Assembly (NCBI RefSeq): GCF_000203975.2
Contig: NZ_AFCF02000008.1
Coordinates: 452,509-516,508, forward strand
Length of the DNA stretch: 64,000 bases
DNA from: Leisingera sp. ANG1
GTDB lineage: Bacteria; Pseudomonadota; Alphaproteobacteria; Rhodobacterales; Rhodobacteraceae
Reading direction: 5' to 3'
The notes under the pieces are model-generated. The model worked only from the letters and a program-made list of their open reading frames with translations. It was not told where the DNA came from and ran no database searches. Position numbers and translations under genes: made by a program. This document shows positions 35,209-44,614 of this stretch, piece after piece. How positions within the stretch are numbered: position 1 is the first letter of the stretch; each line of letters opens with the position of its first letter.

Positions 35209-35230
35209 GGGTGCGCAAGCTTGCGCACCC
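35209..35230. repeat. Perfect palindrome between ctaC and ctaB
   Basis: Bases 35209-35230 are a perfect 22-nt palindrome (half-site GGGTGCGCAAG). No T run follows on either strand, so it is not a standard terminator. It may be an mRNA processing hairpin or a protein-binding site between the subunit II gene and the assembly genes. Confidence 0.6.
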
Positions 35231-35284
35231 AGATCTTGTCACTGTACCACACGGCGCCCCTGCAGGCCCCATGCGGCCAGGCTA

Positions 35285-36130
35285 TCAGTTGGAAGCGACC
35301 TGGTAGGCCTGCGGGATGCCCGCGAATTCTTCCTTGGCGCCTTCCAGCCAGGCGTCATATTCTGCCTGGGTCACCACTTTGACGGTGATCGGCATATAGG
35401 CGTGGTCCTTGCCGCACAGCTCAGAGCACTGGCCGAAGTAGATGCCTTCCTTGCCTTCTTCGACCTTGAACCACAGCTGTGCCAGACGGCCGGGAACCGC
35501 GTCCTGCTTCACGCCGAAGGCCGGGATGGTCCAGGAGTGGATCACGTCAGCGCCGGTCACGTTCATCACGATGGTCTTGCCCGACGGCACCACAACGGCG
35601 GTGTCGGTGGCCAGCAGGTACTCATCCTCGGCATAGCCGTTTGCGGCCAGGTCTTCTTTCGGCAGCATGAAGCTTTCAAAGCCGAACTCGTGGTCGGAAT
35701 ACTCATAGCCCCAGTACCATTGGTAGCCGGTCACCTTGATGTTGATGTCGCCTTCCGGGATTTCCTGCTGCGCAAACAGCTGCGGCAGCGAGAAGGAGCC
35801 GATGAACACCAGCACCAGGATCGGGATCACGGTCCAGGCGATTTCGATCGGGGTGTAATGGCTGAACTTTGCCGGGGTCGGGTTGGCGCGCTTATTGAAC
35901 CGGACGATCGCCCACAGCAGCAGCGCAGCAACGAAAATGCAGATCACGGTGATGATCACCAGGATCATCCAGTCCAGCTTGTGGATCCCTTCCATCAGCG
36001 AGGTCGCCGCCGGCTGGAAGTTCAGGCCGCCGTCCACCGGCTTACCAATGGTTTTCAGGCCTTCTTGCGCCATTGCTGGAAGGCTCGAAAGGCCGGCGAA
36101 AAGGCCCGAAAGCATCAAAGCGTTTTTCAT
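35285..36130 (-). CDS. ctaC: Cytochrome c oxidase subunit II
   Basis: 281 residues. Signal peptide ~1-21 (ending SSLPAMAQ), two helices at ~53-77 and ~98-120, then the periplasmic CuA cupredoxin domain. Ligands are visible: His198 in DVIHSW, and Cys235, Glu237, Cys239, His243 and Met246 in [15 protein letters not shown]. The aromatic electron-entry patch YQWYWGYEY is present at ~136-144. It receives electrons from cytochrome c. First gene of ctaC-ctaB-coxF-ctaG-ctaE. Confidence 0.97.
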   Translation of the reverse strand: MKNALMLSGLFAGLSSLPAMAQEGLKTIGKPVDGGLNFQPAATSLMEGIHKLDWMILVIITVICIFVAALLLWAIVRFNKRANPTPAKFSHYTPIEIAWTVIPILVLVFIGSFSLPQLFAQQEIPEGDINIKVTGYQWYWGYEYSDHEFGFESFMLPKEDLAANGYAEDEYLLATDTAVVVPSGKTIVMNVTGADVIHSWTIPAFGVKQDAVPGRLAQLWFKVEEGKEGIYFGQCSELCGKDHAYMPITVKVVTQAEYDAWLEGAKEEFAGIPQAYQVASN

Positions 36131-36292
36131 GTTCTGTCCTGATCGGTTGATCGTATTGTTCCTGCGGCAGCACGAAATGCATGGGAATCAATGATTCCGC
36201 AAAACGCACCTGCCCCGTTGTCTTTGATGCAGCTTAAAACCATATTCGGGCGTACAGATAAAGAGGCAGCCAAGCGTCAAACCGTCGCTTTC

Positions 36293-36306
36293 TTGATTTA
36301 GATCAA
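36293..36306. promoter_or_regulatory. FNR/FnrL-type binding site
   Basis: TTGATTTAGATCAA is a perfect match to the FNR-family consensus TTGAT-N4-ATCAA. It lies between divergent ctaC (start 36130, minus) and tldD (start 36326, plus). It ends 19 nt before the tldD start and is 163 nt from ctaC. Being palindromic, it could act on either gene; oxygen control of the oxidase operon is the attractive reading. Confidence 0.65.
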
Positions 36307-36325
36307 AAAATCTGAGGACCGTGCC

Positions 36326-37747
36326 ATGGAAAACCCATCCTTCCGACCCTTCGAAACCGCGCTTCCGGAGGATGAGGCGCTGGCCACCCTGCGTGATGCC
36401 CTGAACGGTGCCGAGGACGGCGAGATCTTTGCCGAACGCCGCAAGTCGGAGGCGCTGTCCTTTGATGACGGGCGGCTGCGCAGCGCCAGCTACGATGCCT
36501 CCGAAGGCTTTGGTTTGCGGGCCGTGAACGGCGATGTGGCTGGATATGCCCATTCCACCGACGTCTCCATCGCCTCGCTGCGGCGGGCGGCGGAAACCGC
36601 CAAGCTGGCGGTTGGCACCGGCGGCGGCACCTATGCGGACGCGCCGCTGGCCACCAACAAGAAGCTTTATACCGACGCCGACCCGATCAGCGCCATGCCC
36701 TTCCCGGTCAAGGTGGAGACGCTGCGCGAGATCGACGATTACGCCCGCAATCTCGACAAACGCGTGGTGCAGGTGTCCGCGTCATTGGCCGCCTCCCTGC
36801 AAGAGGTGGAGATCCTGCGCGCCGACGGGGTGCGCGTGCGCGACACCCGCCCGATGGCGCGCCTGAATGTCTCCGTCATCGTCGAAAAGGACGGCCGCCG
36901 CGAGAGCGGCTCCGCCGGCGGCGGCGGGCGGCTGGGCCTGGACGGGCTGGTCGATCCCGCGCACTGGCAGGCTCAAGTGCAAGAGGCGCTGCGCATCGCC
37001 CTGGTTAACCTGGATGCAGTCCCTGCCCCAGCGGGGGAAATGGACGTGGTGCTTGGCCCCGGCTGGCCCGGCATCCTGCTGCACGAGGCAATCGGCCACG
37101 GGCTGGAGGGCGATTTCAACCGCAAGGGCTCCTCTGCCTTTGCCGGTTTGATGGGCCAGCAGATCGCCGCCAAGGGCGTCACGGTGCTGGATGACGGCAC
37201 CATCCCCGACCGGCGCGGCTCCATCACCGTCGATGACGAGGGCACCCCCAGCCAGAAGACCACGCTGATCGAGGACGGGGTTCTGGTCGGCTTCATGCAG
37301 GACCGCCAGAACGCGCGGCTGATGGGGGTCTCCCCCACCGGCAACGGGCGGCGGCAAAGCTATGCCCATGCACCGATGCCGCGGATGACCAATACCTACA
37401 TGCTGGGCGGCGAGGCTGACCCCGGCGACCTGGTGGCGGGCATCAAGAACGGCATCTGGGCGGTGGGCTTTGGCGGCGGCCAGGTCGATATCACCAACGG
37501 CAAGTTCGTGTTTTCCTGCACCGAGGCCTACCGCGTGAAGGACGGCAAGGTCGGTGAACCGGTTAAGGGCGCCACCCTGATCGGCGACGGCGCCACCGCG
37601 CTCAAACAGATTCGCGGCCTTGGAAATGACATGGCGCTGGACCCCGGCATGGGCAACTGCGGCAAGGCCGGGCAATGGGTTCCGGTCGGCGTTGGCCAGC
37701 CGTCTGTGCTGATGGGCGGGCTGACAGTTGGCGGCTCTGCTGCGTAA
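36326..37747 (+). CDS. tldD: TldD metalloprotease
   Basis: 473 residues, family length. The zinc motif is in LLHEAIGHGLEGD (HExxxH), with the glycine-rich VGFGGGQVDITNGKFVFSC and GNDMALDPGMGNCGKAGQ late in the chain. TldD works with TldE in peptide maturation and in degrading unfolded peptides (microcin B17, CcdA in E. coli). tldE is not in this window. GAGGACC precedes ATG 36326. The FNR-type site is just upstream. Confidence 0.95.
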   Translation: MENPSFRPFETALPEDEALATLRDALNGAEDGEIFAERRKSEALSFDDGRLRSASYDASEGFGLRAVNGDVAGYAHSTDVSIASLRRAAETAKLAVGTGGGTYADAPLATNKKLYTDADPISAMPFPVKVETLREIDDYARNLDKRVVQVSASLAASLQEVEILRADGVRVRDTRPMARLNVSVIVEKDGRRESGSAGGGGRLGLDGLVDPAHWQAQVQEALRIALVNLDAVPAPAGEMDVVLGPGWPGILLHEAIGHGLEGDFNRKGSSAFAGLMGQQIAAKGVTVLDDGTIPDRRGSITVDDEGTPSQKTTLIEDGVLVGFMQDRQNARLMGVSPTGNGRRQSYAHAPMPRMTNTYMLGGEADPGDLVAGIKNGIWAVGFGGGQVDITNGKFVFSCTEAYRVKDGKVGEPVKGATLIGDGATALKQIRGLGNDMALDPGMGNCGKAGQWVPVGVGQPSVLMGGLTVGGSAA

Positions 37748-37929
37748 ATTCGCGGCAAAACCATATGCTTGCCGCAAAATCCGGGGCCCGGCTGTACAGC
37801 CAGCCGGGCCAAAACGCTGCAAGCACAATCGCACAACCTTTGATTGCATGTGAATTTCTTAAGCAGTTTTCACAACTTAGCAAAAATTTTCAGGGCATTG
37901 CCAAAATCTTTCCAGCCGTTCACCACCTG

Positions 37930-37948
37930 TTAACCCCCTCAAGGTTAA
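37930..37948. promoter_or_regulatory. TTAACC/GGTTAA inverted repeat upstream of dprA
   Basis: TTAACC and GGTTAA face each other across 7 nt, 31 nt before the dprA start, in an otherwise AT-rich 231-bp gap. CtrA sites are TTAA-N7-TTAA; here the TTAA halves are 11 nt apart, so it is not a canonical CtrA box. It may be a regulator site. Confidence 0.35.
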
Positions 37949-37978
37949 TTCTTGTCCTGCAAACAGGCGGAGCTGCGG

Positions 37979-39160
37979 ATGACCGAAGAAACACTTTCTT
38001 CCACTCACCCCCCACTCCCACCCACCACGGAAGATGACCGGTATTCATGGCTTCGCCTTTTGCGCTCCAAACGGGTTGGCCCGGTGACCTTTCACCGGCT
38101 GCTCGCAGAATATGGTTCAGCGCAGAACGCGCTGGATGCGCTGCCCGAAGTGGCACGCTCCGCAGGCATCAAAGGGTATGAAACATGCCCTGCCAAGGCG
38201 GTGGACAAGGAACTCAAGACCGCAAAAGCCGCCAAAGCGCGGCTTTTGTGCTTTTCGGACCCCGAATATCCAGCTCTGCTCAAAGGCATCAAAGATGCCC
38301 CGCCCCTGCTGTGGGCCATCGGCGATCTGTCGGTGCTGGACCGCCCGATGATCTCGATGGTCGGCGCCCGCAATGCCTCCTCGCTGGGGGTACGGATGGC
38401 CCGGTCGCTGGCCCATTCCCTTGGTGAGGCCGGGAATGCTGTGGTCTCCGGCATGGCCCGCGGCATCGACACCGCCGCCCATCAGGCCGCTTTGAAAACC
38501 GGCACTATCGCGGTGCTGGCAGGCGGGGCGGACGTGATCTACCCGGCGGAAAACGCCAAACTTGCGGCTGACATCACTGAGACCGGGCTGCGGCTGTCAG
38601 AGCAGCCCATGGGCCTCACACCGCAGGCCCGCGATTTCCCCAAACGCAACCGGATCATTGCCGCCATGTCCCGCGCAGTGGTGGTGGTGGAGGCGGCTGC
38701 CAAATCCGGCAGCCTGATCACCGCCCGCGACGCCCTCGACTATGGCCGCGAGGTTCTGGCGGTGCCCGGCCACCCGTTTGATGCGCGCAGTTCCGGCTGC
38801 AACCGGCTGATCCGCGACGGCGCCACCCTGGTCCGCGACGCAAGCGACGTGCTGGAGGCGCTGCCGCCGCAGGAAATGCCAGCCGCGCCGGCCTGCGCAC
38901 CGCAGGACCTTCAGCAAGCGCTTGCCGCCCTGCCGCCGCCCCCGCCGCAGCGGCGCAGCCTGGCGGAAACTCACGCCCTGCATCAGCAGATCCTCGGCAG
39001 TCTCGGCCCCTCCCCCACATCCGAGACGCAGTTGATCCGCGACCTGTCCCTGCCGCCGCAGGATCTGGCCCCCGCGTTGACGGACCTGGAACTGGACGGC
39101 GCGATCCGCCGCGAACCCGGCGGCCTGCTGTCCCGGGCCTACCCTGAAGACGACGATTAA
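37979..39160 (+). CDS. dprA: DNA-processing protein DprA
   Basis: 393 residues from ATG 37979, with GGAG upstream. The Rossmann core shows MVGARNASSLGVRMARSL, VVSGMARGIDTAAHQAAL, FPKRNRIIAAMSRAVVVVEA, KSGSLITARDALDYGREV and VPGHPFDARSSGCNRLIRDG, in the right order. A proline-rich linker (~305-330) leads to a C-terminal winged helix (IRDLSLPPQDLAPALTDLEL). DprA loads RecA on incoming single-stranded DNA in transformation and, in Rhodobacter, in gene transfer agent uptake. Confidence 0.95.
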   Translation: MTEETLSSTHPPLPPTTEDDRYSWLRLLRSKRVGPVTFHRLLAEYGSAQNALDALPEVARSAGIKGYETCPAKAVDKELKTAKAAKARLLCFSDPEYPALLKGIKDAPPLLWAIGDLSVLDRPMISMVGARNASSLGVRMARSLAHSLGEAGNAVVSGMARGIDTAAHQAALKTGTIAVLAGGADVIYPAENAKLAADITETGLRLSEQPMGLTPQARDFPKRNRIIAAMSRAVVVVEAAAKSGSLITARDALDYGREVLAVPGHPFDARSSGCNRLIRDGATLVRDASDVLEALPPQEMPAAPACAPQDLQQALAALPPPPPQRRSLAETHALHQQILGSLGPSPTSETQLIRDLSLPPQDLAPALTDLELDGAIRREPGGLLSRAYPEDDD

Positions 39161-39342
39161 TCCCCTGTCTCTGAAACGGCGGCAAAGCGGCATCCGGAAC
39201 CAGGCAAATCGCTCTGCAGCAGGTCCGCAAAGGCAGGAATTGCACCGCGTCCATTGCACCCGGATTGACATTCTCCCCTTGCGCCCCACATCCTGCCCCG
39301 CCATAGAACCCGGCAAACCGGTCCGAAGAGGTATCAGAATTT

Positions 39343-41985
39343 ATGCCAGTAGTAGTTGTCGAATCCCCGGCCAAAGCAAAAACAATCAATAAATATCTTG
39401 GCCCCGACTATACGGTTCTGGCGTCTTACGGGCATGTGCGCGACCTGCCGCCCAAGGACGGATCGGTCGACACCGACAATGATTTCGGCATGACCTGGGA
39501 GGTCGCCAACGATTCCCGCAAGCATGTGAAGGCCATCGCCGACGCGCTGAAAGACGACAATGCGCTGATTCTCGCCACCGACCCCGACCGCGAGGGAGAG
39601 GCAATCAGCTGGCACCTGCAGGAGGCGCTGACCAAACGGCGCTCGATCAAGAAGGACACCGCCGTCAGCCGGGTGACCTTCAACGCGATCACCAAGGAAG
39701 CGGTGACCGAGGCGATGCAGAACCCGCGCCAGGTCGACATGCCGCTGGTCGAGGCCTATCTGGCGCGGCGCGCTCTGGACTATCTGGTGGGCTTCAACCT
39801 GTCGCCGGTGCTGTGGCGCAAACTGCCGGGCGCGCGTTCGGCGGGCCGTGTGCAATCCGTCTGCCTGCGCCTGATCGTCGAGCGCGAGATGGAGATCGAG
39901 GCCTTCAACGCACAGGAATACTGGTCCGTGCGCGCCCAGCTGGCCACCCCCCGCGGCCAGGAGTTCGAGGCGCGCCTGACCGTCATGGGCGGCGACAAGC
40001 TCGATAAATACAGCCTCAAGAACTCGACCTCTGCTGAAATGGCGGTGCAGGCGGTGGCCTCGCGCAAGCTGTCGGTGCTGTCGGTGGAGGCCAAGCCCGC
40101 GGCCCGCAACCCCTCTGCCCCCTTCATGACCTCGACCCTGCAGCAGGAAGCCAGCCGCAAGTTCGGCATGGGCGCGCGCCAGACCATGAACGCGGCGCAG
40201 CGGCTGTATGAGGCCGGCCTCATCACCTATATGCGGACCGACGGCATCGACATGGCACCCGAAGCGGTGCAGGAAGCCCGCGCCGAGATCGAAAAGCGCT
40301 ATGGCGCAGAATACGTGCCGTCCTCGCCGCGGATCTACAAGAACAAGGCAAAGAACGCGCAGGAAGCGCACGAGTGTATCCGCCCCACCGACATGAGCCG
40401 CGATGCCGCCAGCCTGAAGGTTTCGGACGACGATCAGCGCAAGCTCTATGACCTGATCTGGAAACGGACCCTCTCGTGCCAGATGGAAGGCGCCCGGCTC
40501 GAGCGCACCACCGTCGATATCGGCTCCAGCGACCAGCAGGTCGTGCTGCGCGCCACCGGTCAGGTGGTGCTGTTTGACGGCTTCATGCGGGTTTATGAGG
40601 AAGGCCGCGACGATGTGGCGGATGAGGACGACAAGCGCCTGCCGCAGATCATGCAGGGCGAGGCGCTGAAATTCGCATCCTCCTTGGCAGCGCAGGCAGA
40701 GAAGGCAGGCAAGGACGCCTCTGTCCTCTCTGAGGACGGTGCCGTGCTGGCGCTGCAACACCACACCCAGCCGCCGCCGCGCTATACCGAGGCGACCCTG
40801 GTCAAACGGATGGAAGAGCTGGGCATCGGCCGCCCCTCGACCTATGCCTCCGTGATCACCACGATCCAGGACCGCGAATACGTCCGCAAGGAAAAGAACC
40901 GCCTGTTCCCGGAGGACAAGGGCCGGATCGTTACCATCTTCCTGCTGAACTTCTTCCGCAAATACGTGGGCTATGAATTCACCGCCAATCTGGAAGAAGA
41001 ACTGGACGACGTGAGCGCGGGCGACGGCGACTATAAGGAGCTTCTGGGCAAGTTCTGGCGGGATTTCTCCGCTGCCATTTCGGAAACCTCCGACCTGCGC
41101 ATCACCGAGGTGCTGGACGTGCTGGATGATGCACTTGCGCCGCAGCTCTATCCGCCGCGTGAAGATGGCACCGACCCGCGCACCTGCCCGAAGTGCGGCG
41201 CAGGCCAGCTGCACCTCAAGACCTCGCGCACCGGCGGCTTTGTCGGTTGCGGCAATTACCCGGAATGCAACTACACCCGGCCGATCTCCGGTGAGGGTGC
41301 CGAAGGCTATGAGCGTATTCTGGGCGAGGACGACGGCGACGAGATCCACCTGAAATCCGGCCGCTTCGGCCCCTACGTTCAGCGCGGCGAGGCGACGCCC
41401 GAGAACAAGAAGCCGCCGCGCTCCTCGCTGCCCAAACAGGGCAAGGATTTCCTGCCCGGCTGGGGCCCGAATGAAATCACGCTGGAACAGGCGCTGACCC
41501 TGCTGACCCTGCCGCGCGAAATCGGCCAGCACCCGGACGGCGGTGCGATCCAGTCCAACCTGGGCCGCTTCGGGCCGTACATCGCGCACCAGCTGCCGGA
41601 TGATGAAAAGCCGGTTTACGTGAACCTCAAGGAAACGCTGGACGTCTTTGAGATCGGCATGAACCGCGCGGTGGAGATGCTGGCCGAGAAACGCGCCAAC
41701 CCGGGCCGCGGCCGCAGCCGGGCCGCAGCGAAGCCGCTGAAGGAGCTGGGCGAACACCCCGACAGCGGCGGTGCCATCAACATCATGGACGGGCGTTACG
41801 GGCCTTACGTCAAATGGGAGAAGGTGAACGCCACCCTGCCCAAGGACGTGGAGCCCAAGGACGTGACCATGGAGATGGCGGTGCAGCTGATTGCCGAGAA
41901 GTCCTCCAAGGGCGGCAAGAAAAAGGCCGCGGCGAAGAAGCCCGCCGCCAAGAAGAAACCTGCCGCCAAAAAAGCCTCGACCTAA
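39343..41985 (+). CDS. topA: DNA topoisomerase I
   Basis: 880 residues. Relaxes negative supercoils by single-strand passage. TOPRIM domain with VVVESPAKAKTINKYLG and ATDPDREGEAISWHL (Asp80, Asp82). Catalytic Tyr296 in GLITYMRTDG. One C4 zinc ribbon (CPKCGAGQLHLK... CGNYPEC) is followed by several FGPYV-type repeats (GRFGPYVQRGE, GRFGPYIAHQ, GRYGPYVKWE). The tail is Lys/Ala/Pro-rich (AKKPAAKKKPAAKK), as usual in alphaproteobacteria. Its stop overlaps the convergent TetR stop by 4 nt. Confidence 0.97.
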   Translation: MPVVVVESPAKAKTINKYLGPDYTVLASYGHVRDLPPKDGSVDTDNDFGMTWEVANDSRKHVKAIADALKDDNALILATDPDREGEAISWHLQEALTKRRSIKKDTAVSRVTFNAITKEAVTEAMQNPRQVDMPLVEAYLARRALDYLVGFNLSPVLWRKLPGARSAGRVQSVCLRLIVEREMEIEAFNAQEYWSVRAQLATPRGQEFEARLTVMGGDKLDKYSLKNSTSAEMAVQAVASRKLSVLSVEAKPAARNPSAPFMTSTLQQEASRKFGMGARQTMNAAQRLYEAGLITYMRTDGIDMAPEAVQEARAEIEKRYGAEYVPSSPRIYKNKAKNAQEAHECIRPTDMSRDAASLKVSDDDQRKLYDLIWKRTLSCQMEGARLERTTVDIGSSDQQVVLRATGQVVLFDGFMRVYEEGRDDVADEDDKRLPQIMQGEALKFASSLAAQAEKAGKDASVLSEDGAVLALQHHTQPPPRYTEATLVKRMEELGIGRPSTYASVITTIQDREYVRKEKNRLFPEDKGRIVTIFLLNFFRKYVGYEFTANLEEELDDVSAGDGDYKELLGKFWRDFSAAISETSDLRITEVLDVLDDALAPQLYPPREDGTDPRTCPKCGAGQLHLKTSRTGGFVGCGNYPECNYTRPISGEGAEGYERILGEDDGDEIHLKSGRFGPYVQRGEATPENKKPPRSSLPKQGKDFLPGWGPNEITLEQALTLLTLPREIGQHPDGGAIQSNLGRFGPYIAHQLPDDEKPVYVNLKETLDVFEIGMNRAVEMLAEKRANPGRGRSRAAAKPLKELGEHPDSGGAINIMDGRYGPYVKWEKVNATLPKDVEPKDVTMEMAVQLIAEKSSKGGKKKAAAKKPAAKKKPAAKKAST

Positions 41986-42569
41986 GTCACCGGTACGATG
42001 GCGGCACGCATCAATGCCGCCATCGCCGCCTCATAAGGCGCGGACTCAGCACCTTCGGCAATGGCAAGCGCTGCCCTGTCGAAGGCCGCTGACATCACCG
42101 CCGCCAGCGCATCAAGCTCACCTTCTTTCAGGCCCGTGCCCGCAGACGCCAGCCCCGCGCGCAGCGCACTGCGCCCGCCGCCGGCATCAATTTCGTCCAT
42201 CGCAGCGGCTCCCAGCACAGCGGGCCCGTCCACCAGCAGTATGCGGGCGCGGCCCGGCTTCGCCATTGCGGCAAAGAACGCCCGGCTGCCCGCCTCCAGC
42301 CCCTCCCCGCCCGGCACCTTGGCCGCGGCCTCGATTGCCTTGGTAACCGCTTGGGCCTCGGCCTCGGCAACAGCACGGAACAGCGCCTCCTTGCCATCGA
42401 AGTGATGGTAAAGCGCGCCGCGCGTGACCTCCGCGGCCTTGACGATTTCCGGCGTTGATGTCTCGGCGTAGCCCTTTTCCGAAAACAGTTTGCGGGCGGC
42501 AGCGATCAGCCGCTCACGCATGGCGGCGCGGCGCGCGGTGTTCGGGACGGGAGCATTTCTCTCTTGCAT
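41982..42569 (-). CDS. TetR family transcriptional regulator
   Basis: 195 residues from ATG 42569 ([14 protein letters not shown]); an upstream ATG at 42602 would run through an operator-like palindrome and is less likely. The N-terminal DNA-binding domain reads [20 protein letters not shown] followed by [19 protein letters not shown], the classic HTH of the family. The C-terminal ligand domain is Ala-rich and undefined. It is divergent from the VOC gene with two palindromes between them, which implies autoregulation and control of the VOC gene. Confidence 0.92.
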   Translation of the reverse strand: MQERNAPVPNTARRAAMRERLIAAARKLFSEKGYAETSTPEIVKAAEVTRGALYHHFDGKEALFRAVAEAEAQAVTKAIEAAAKVPGGEGLEAGSRAFFAAMAKPGRARILLVDGPAVLGAAAMDEIDAGGGRSALRAGLASAGTGLKEGELDALAAVMSAAFDRAALAIAEGAESAPYEAAMAALMRAAIVPVT

Positions 42570-42586
42570 ACATGCAGCCTGTATGT
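42570..42586. promoter_or_regulatory. TetR operator candidate, site 1
   Basis: ACATGCAG-C-CTGTATGT: a 17-nt inverted repeat with 8-nt arms and one mismatch. It abuts the TetR start codon (42569), so binding would block its own transcription. Its centre is 29 bp from that of site 2, and the half-site CTGTATGT is shared. Confidence 0.7.
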
Positions 42587-42598
42587 TTATTTCCACAT

Positions 42599-42615
42599 AC
42601 ATACAGACTGTATGT
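42599..42615. promoter_or_regulatory. TetR operator candidate, site 2
   Basis: ACATACAG-A-CTGTATGT: a perfect 17-nt inverted repeat with 8-nt arms, 20 nt before the VOC start. With site 1 it fills most of the 65-bp divergent gap, suggesting that the adjacent TetR protein represses both genes. Confidence 0.75.
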
Positions 42616-42634
42616 TTTTCAAATGAGGTGCAAG

Positions 42635-43060
42635 ATGAAAGTCACTCAATACTACCCGGTGCTGCAGACCAGCGATGTCGCCGCCACCGCGGCGTTTTAC
42701 CAAACCCATTTTGGATTCCAGCCGGCGTTTGAATCGGACTGGTACGTGCATCTTCAGTCGAGCACTGATCCTGCCGTGAACCTGGCCATCCTGGATGGCA
42801 CGCACCCCACGGTCCCAGAGGCCGGGCGCGGCAACAGTGCCGGCGTCATCCTGAACTTCGAGGTGGAGGATGCCGCAGCCGAATACACCCGGCTGACCGG
42901 CGCCGGTTTGCCGGTGCTGAAGCCGCTCACCGACGAAGACTTCGGGCAGCGCCACTTCATCACGGCAGACCCGAACGGTGTGCTGATCGACGTGATCACC
43001 CCGATCCCGCCCAGCGCGGCGTTCGCGGCGCAATACGCCGAAGACGCCCTGCCTGTATGA
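42635..43060 (+). CDS. VOC (glyoxalase/bleomycin resistance-like) protein
   Basis: 141 residues from ATG 42635, with GAGG upstream. VOC fold: [20 protein letters not shown] at the N-terminus, [20 protein letters not shown] in the second half and [11 protein letters not shown] near the end. Members bind a metal and act as isomerases, dioxygenases or drug-binding proteins; no clear full metal triad is claimed. Likely controlled by the adjacent TetR regulator in response to a small molecule. Confidence 0.85.
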   Translation: MKVTQYYPVLQTSDVAATAAFYQTHFGFQPAFESDWYVHLQSSTDPAVNLAILDGTHPTVPEAGRGNSAGVILNFEVEDAAAEYTRLTGAGLPVLKPLTDEDFGQRHFITADPNGVLIDVITPIPPSAAFAAQYAEDALPV

Positions 43061-43198
43061 CTTCCGGCCTTGACGGTCTGCCGGAACTGGCGGGCCGTCA
43101 AAGCGGCTCCGTAGAAATACGCAGCCGTCTCCGTATTCATTGACTCTGCACCGGCTGAGCGCCAGAACTCCCTGCAACCGGCATAATGGGAGATCTCC

Positions 43199-43924
43199 AT
43201 GAAAAAGGTATATTCCAGCGCCGCTGAAGCGCTCGACGGGCTGCTTCACGACGGCATGTTCATCGCCGCGGGCGGCTTTGGCCTCTGCGGCATTCCCGAG
43301 CTGCTGCTGCAGGCGATCAAGGACGCGGGCACCAAGGACCTGACCTTTGCCTCCAACAACGCGGGCGTTGACGATTTCGGCATCGGCATCCTGCTGCAGA
43401 CCCGGCAAGTGAAGAAGATGATCTCCTCCTACGTGGGGGAAAACGCCGAATTCATGCGCCAGTATCTGAGCGGCGAGCTGGAACTGGAGTTCAACCCGCA
43501 AGGCACCCTGGCCGAGCGCATGCGCGCCGGCGGCGCGGGCATCCCCGGCTTTTTCACCAAGACCGGCGTCGGCACCGTGATTGCCGAGGGCAAGATGGAA
43601 AAGCAGTTCCCCACCGGGCCGGACGGCGCGATGGAAGACTACATCATGGAGGAAGGCATCTTTGCCGACCTCGCCATCGTGAAGGCCTGGAAAGCGGATG
43701 AGACCGGCAACCTGGTGTTCCGCAAGACCGCCCGCAACTTCAACGCGCCGGCCGCGACCTGCGGCAAGGTCTGCGTGGTTGAGGTCGAGGAGATCGTGCC
43801 CACCGGCTCGCTGGACCCGGACTCGATCCACCTGCCCGGCATCTACGTGCACCGCATCATCAAGGGTGACCACGAAAAACGCATCGAACAGCGCACCGTC
43901 CGTCAGAAGAAGGAGCAAGCATAA
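43199..43924 (+). CDS. scoA: 3-oxoacid CoA-transferase subunit A
   Basis: 241 residues. Subunit A of the succinyl-CoA:3-ketoacid CoA-transferase, which activates acetoacetate using succinyl-CoA. Family motifs: [20 protein letters not shown] near 18-37, [20 protein letters not shown], and [21 protein letters not shown] is upstream of ATG 43199, within a short palindrome (GGAGATCTCC). Overlaps scoB by one base (TAATG). Confidence 0.94.
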   Translation: MKKVYSSAAEALDGLLHDGMFIAAGGFGLCGIPELLLQAIKDAGTKDLTFASNNAGVDDFGIGILLQTRQVKKMISSYVGENAEFMRQYLSGELELEFNPQGTLAERMRAGGAGIPGFFTKTGVGTVIAEGKMEKQFPTGPDGAMEDYIMEEGIFADLAIVKAWKADETGNLVFRKTARNFNAPAATCGKVCVVEVEEIVPTGSLDPDSIHLPGIYVHRIIKGDHEKRIEQRTVRQKKEQA

Positions 43925-44553
43925 TGCCTTGGGACCGCAATCAGATGGCGGCACGCGCCGCGCAGGAGCTGCAGGACGGCTGGTATGTGAACCTCGGCAT
44001 CGGCATCCCGACGCTGGTCTCCAACTACATCCCCGAGGGTGTGGAAGTGACCCTGCAGTCGGAGAACGGCATGCTGGGCATGGGCCCCTTTCCTTACGAG
44101 GGCGAAGAGGATGCCGACCTGATCAACGCCGGCAAGCAGACCATCACCGAGCTGCCGCAGACCGCCTATTTCGACTCGGCGCAGTCGTTTGCGATGATCC
44201 GCGGCGGCAAGATCGCAATGGCGATCCTGGGGGCGATGGAAGTGGCGGAGAACGGCGACCTGGCGAACTGGATGATCCCCGGCAAGCTGGTGAAGGGCAT
44301 GGGCGGCGCCATGGACCTGGTGGCGGGCGTCGGCCGTGTGGTGGTGGTGATGGATCACGCCAACAAGCATGGTGACAGCAAGGTTCTGAAGGAATGCACC
44401 CTGCCGCTGACAGGCCGGGGCGTGGTGGACCGGATCATCACCAACCTGGGCGTTCTGGACGTTGTCGAGGGCGGGCTGAAGATCGTGGAATGCGCTGAGG
44501 GCGTCAGCGAAGACGAGCTGCGTGCAGCCACCGAAGCCACCATCGTGGACTGA
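43924..44553 (+). CDS. scoB: 3-oxoacid CoA-transferase subunit B
   Basis: 209 residues. The catalytic glutamate is Glu47 in [14 protein letters not shown], which forms the CoA thioester; [18 protein letters not shown] precedes it, and [19 protein letters not shown] follows. Works with ScoA in ketone-body and acetoacetate use, for instance during polyhydroxybutyrate breakdown. A strong terminator follows 20 nt after the stop. Confidence 0.95.
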   Translation: MPWDRNQMAARAAQELQDGWYVNLGIGIPTLVSNYIPEGVEVTLQSENGMLGMGPFPYEGEEDADLINAGKQTITELPQTAYFDSAQSFAMIRGGKIAMAILGAMEVAENGDLANWMIPGKLVKGMGGAMDLVAGVGRVVVVMDHANKHGDSKVLKECTLPLTGRGVVDRIITNLGVLDVVEGGLKIVECAEGVSEDELRAATEATIVD

Positions 44554-44572
44554 GTTTCTATTTCTGAATTTG

Positions 44573-44608
44573 AAACGGCCCGCCTGTCTCAGGCGGGCCG
44601 TTTTCTGT
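44573..44608 (+). terminator. Rho-independent terminator after scoB
   Basis: 13-bp stem AAACGGCCCGCCT/AGGCGGGCCGTTT (44573-44585 with 44591-44603), 5-nt loop, then TCTGTT. It can also serve the convergent membrane-protein gene at 44615 on the minus strand, since A residues flank it. Confidence 0.85.
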
Positions 44609-44614
44609 TACGCC

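Noticed and set aside
37930..37948. Canonical CtrA box at dprA
   Set aside because: TTAA halves are 11 nt apart rather than 7; kept only as an inverted repeat.
39334..41757. Long antisense frame over topA (807 codons)
   Set aside because: It mirrors the topA reading frame, has no motif, and topA is unmistakable.
41881..41982. Lys/Ala/Pro repeats at the end of topA as a DNA repeat element
   Set aside because: These are the normal basic tail of alphaproteobacterial topoisomerase I.
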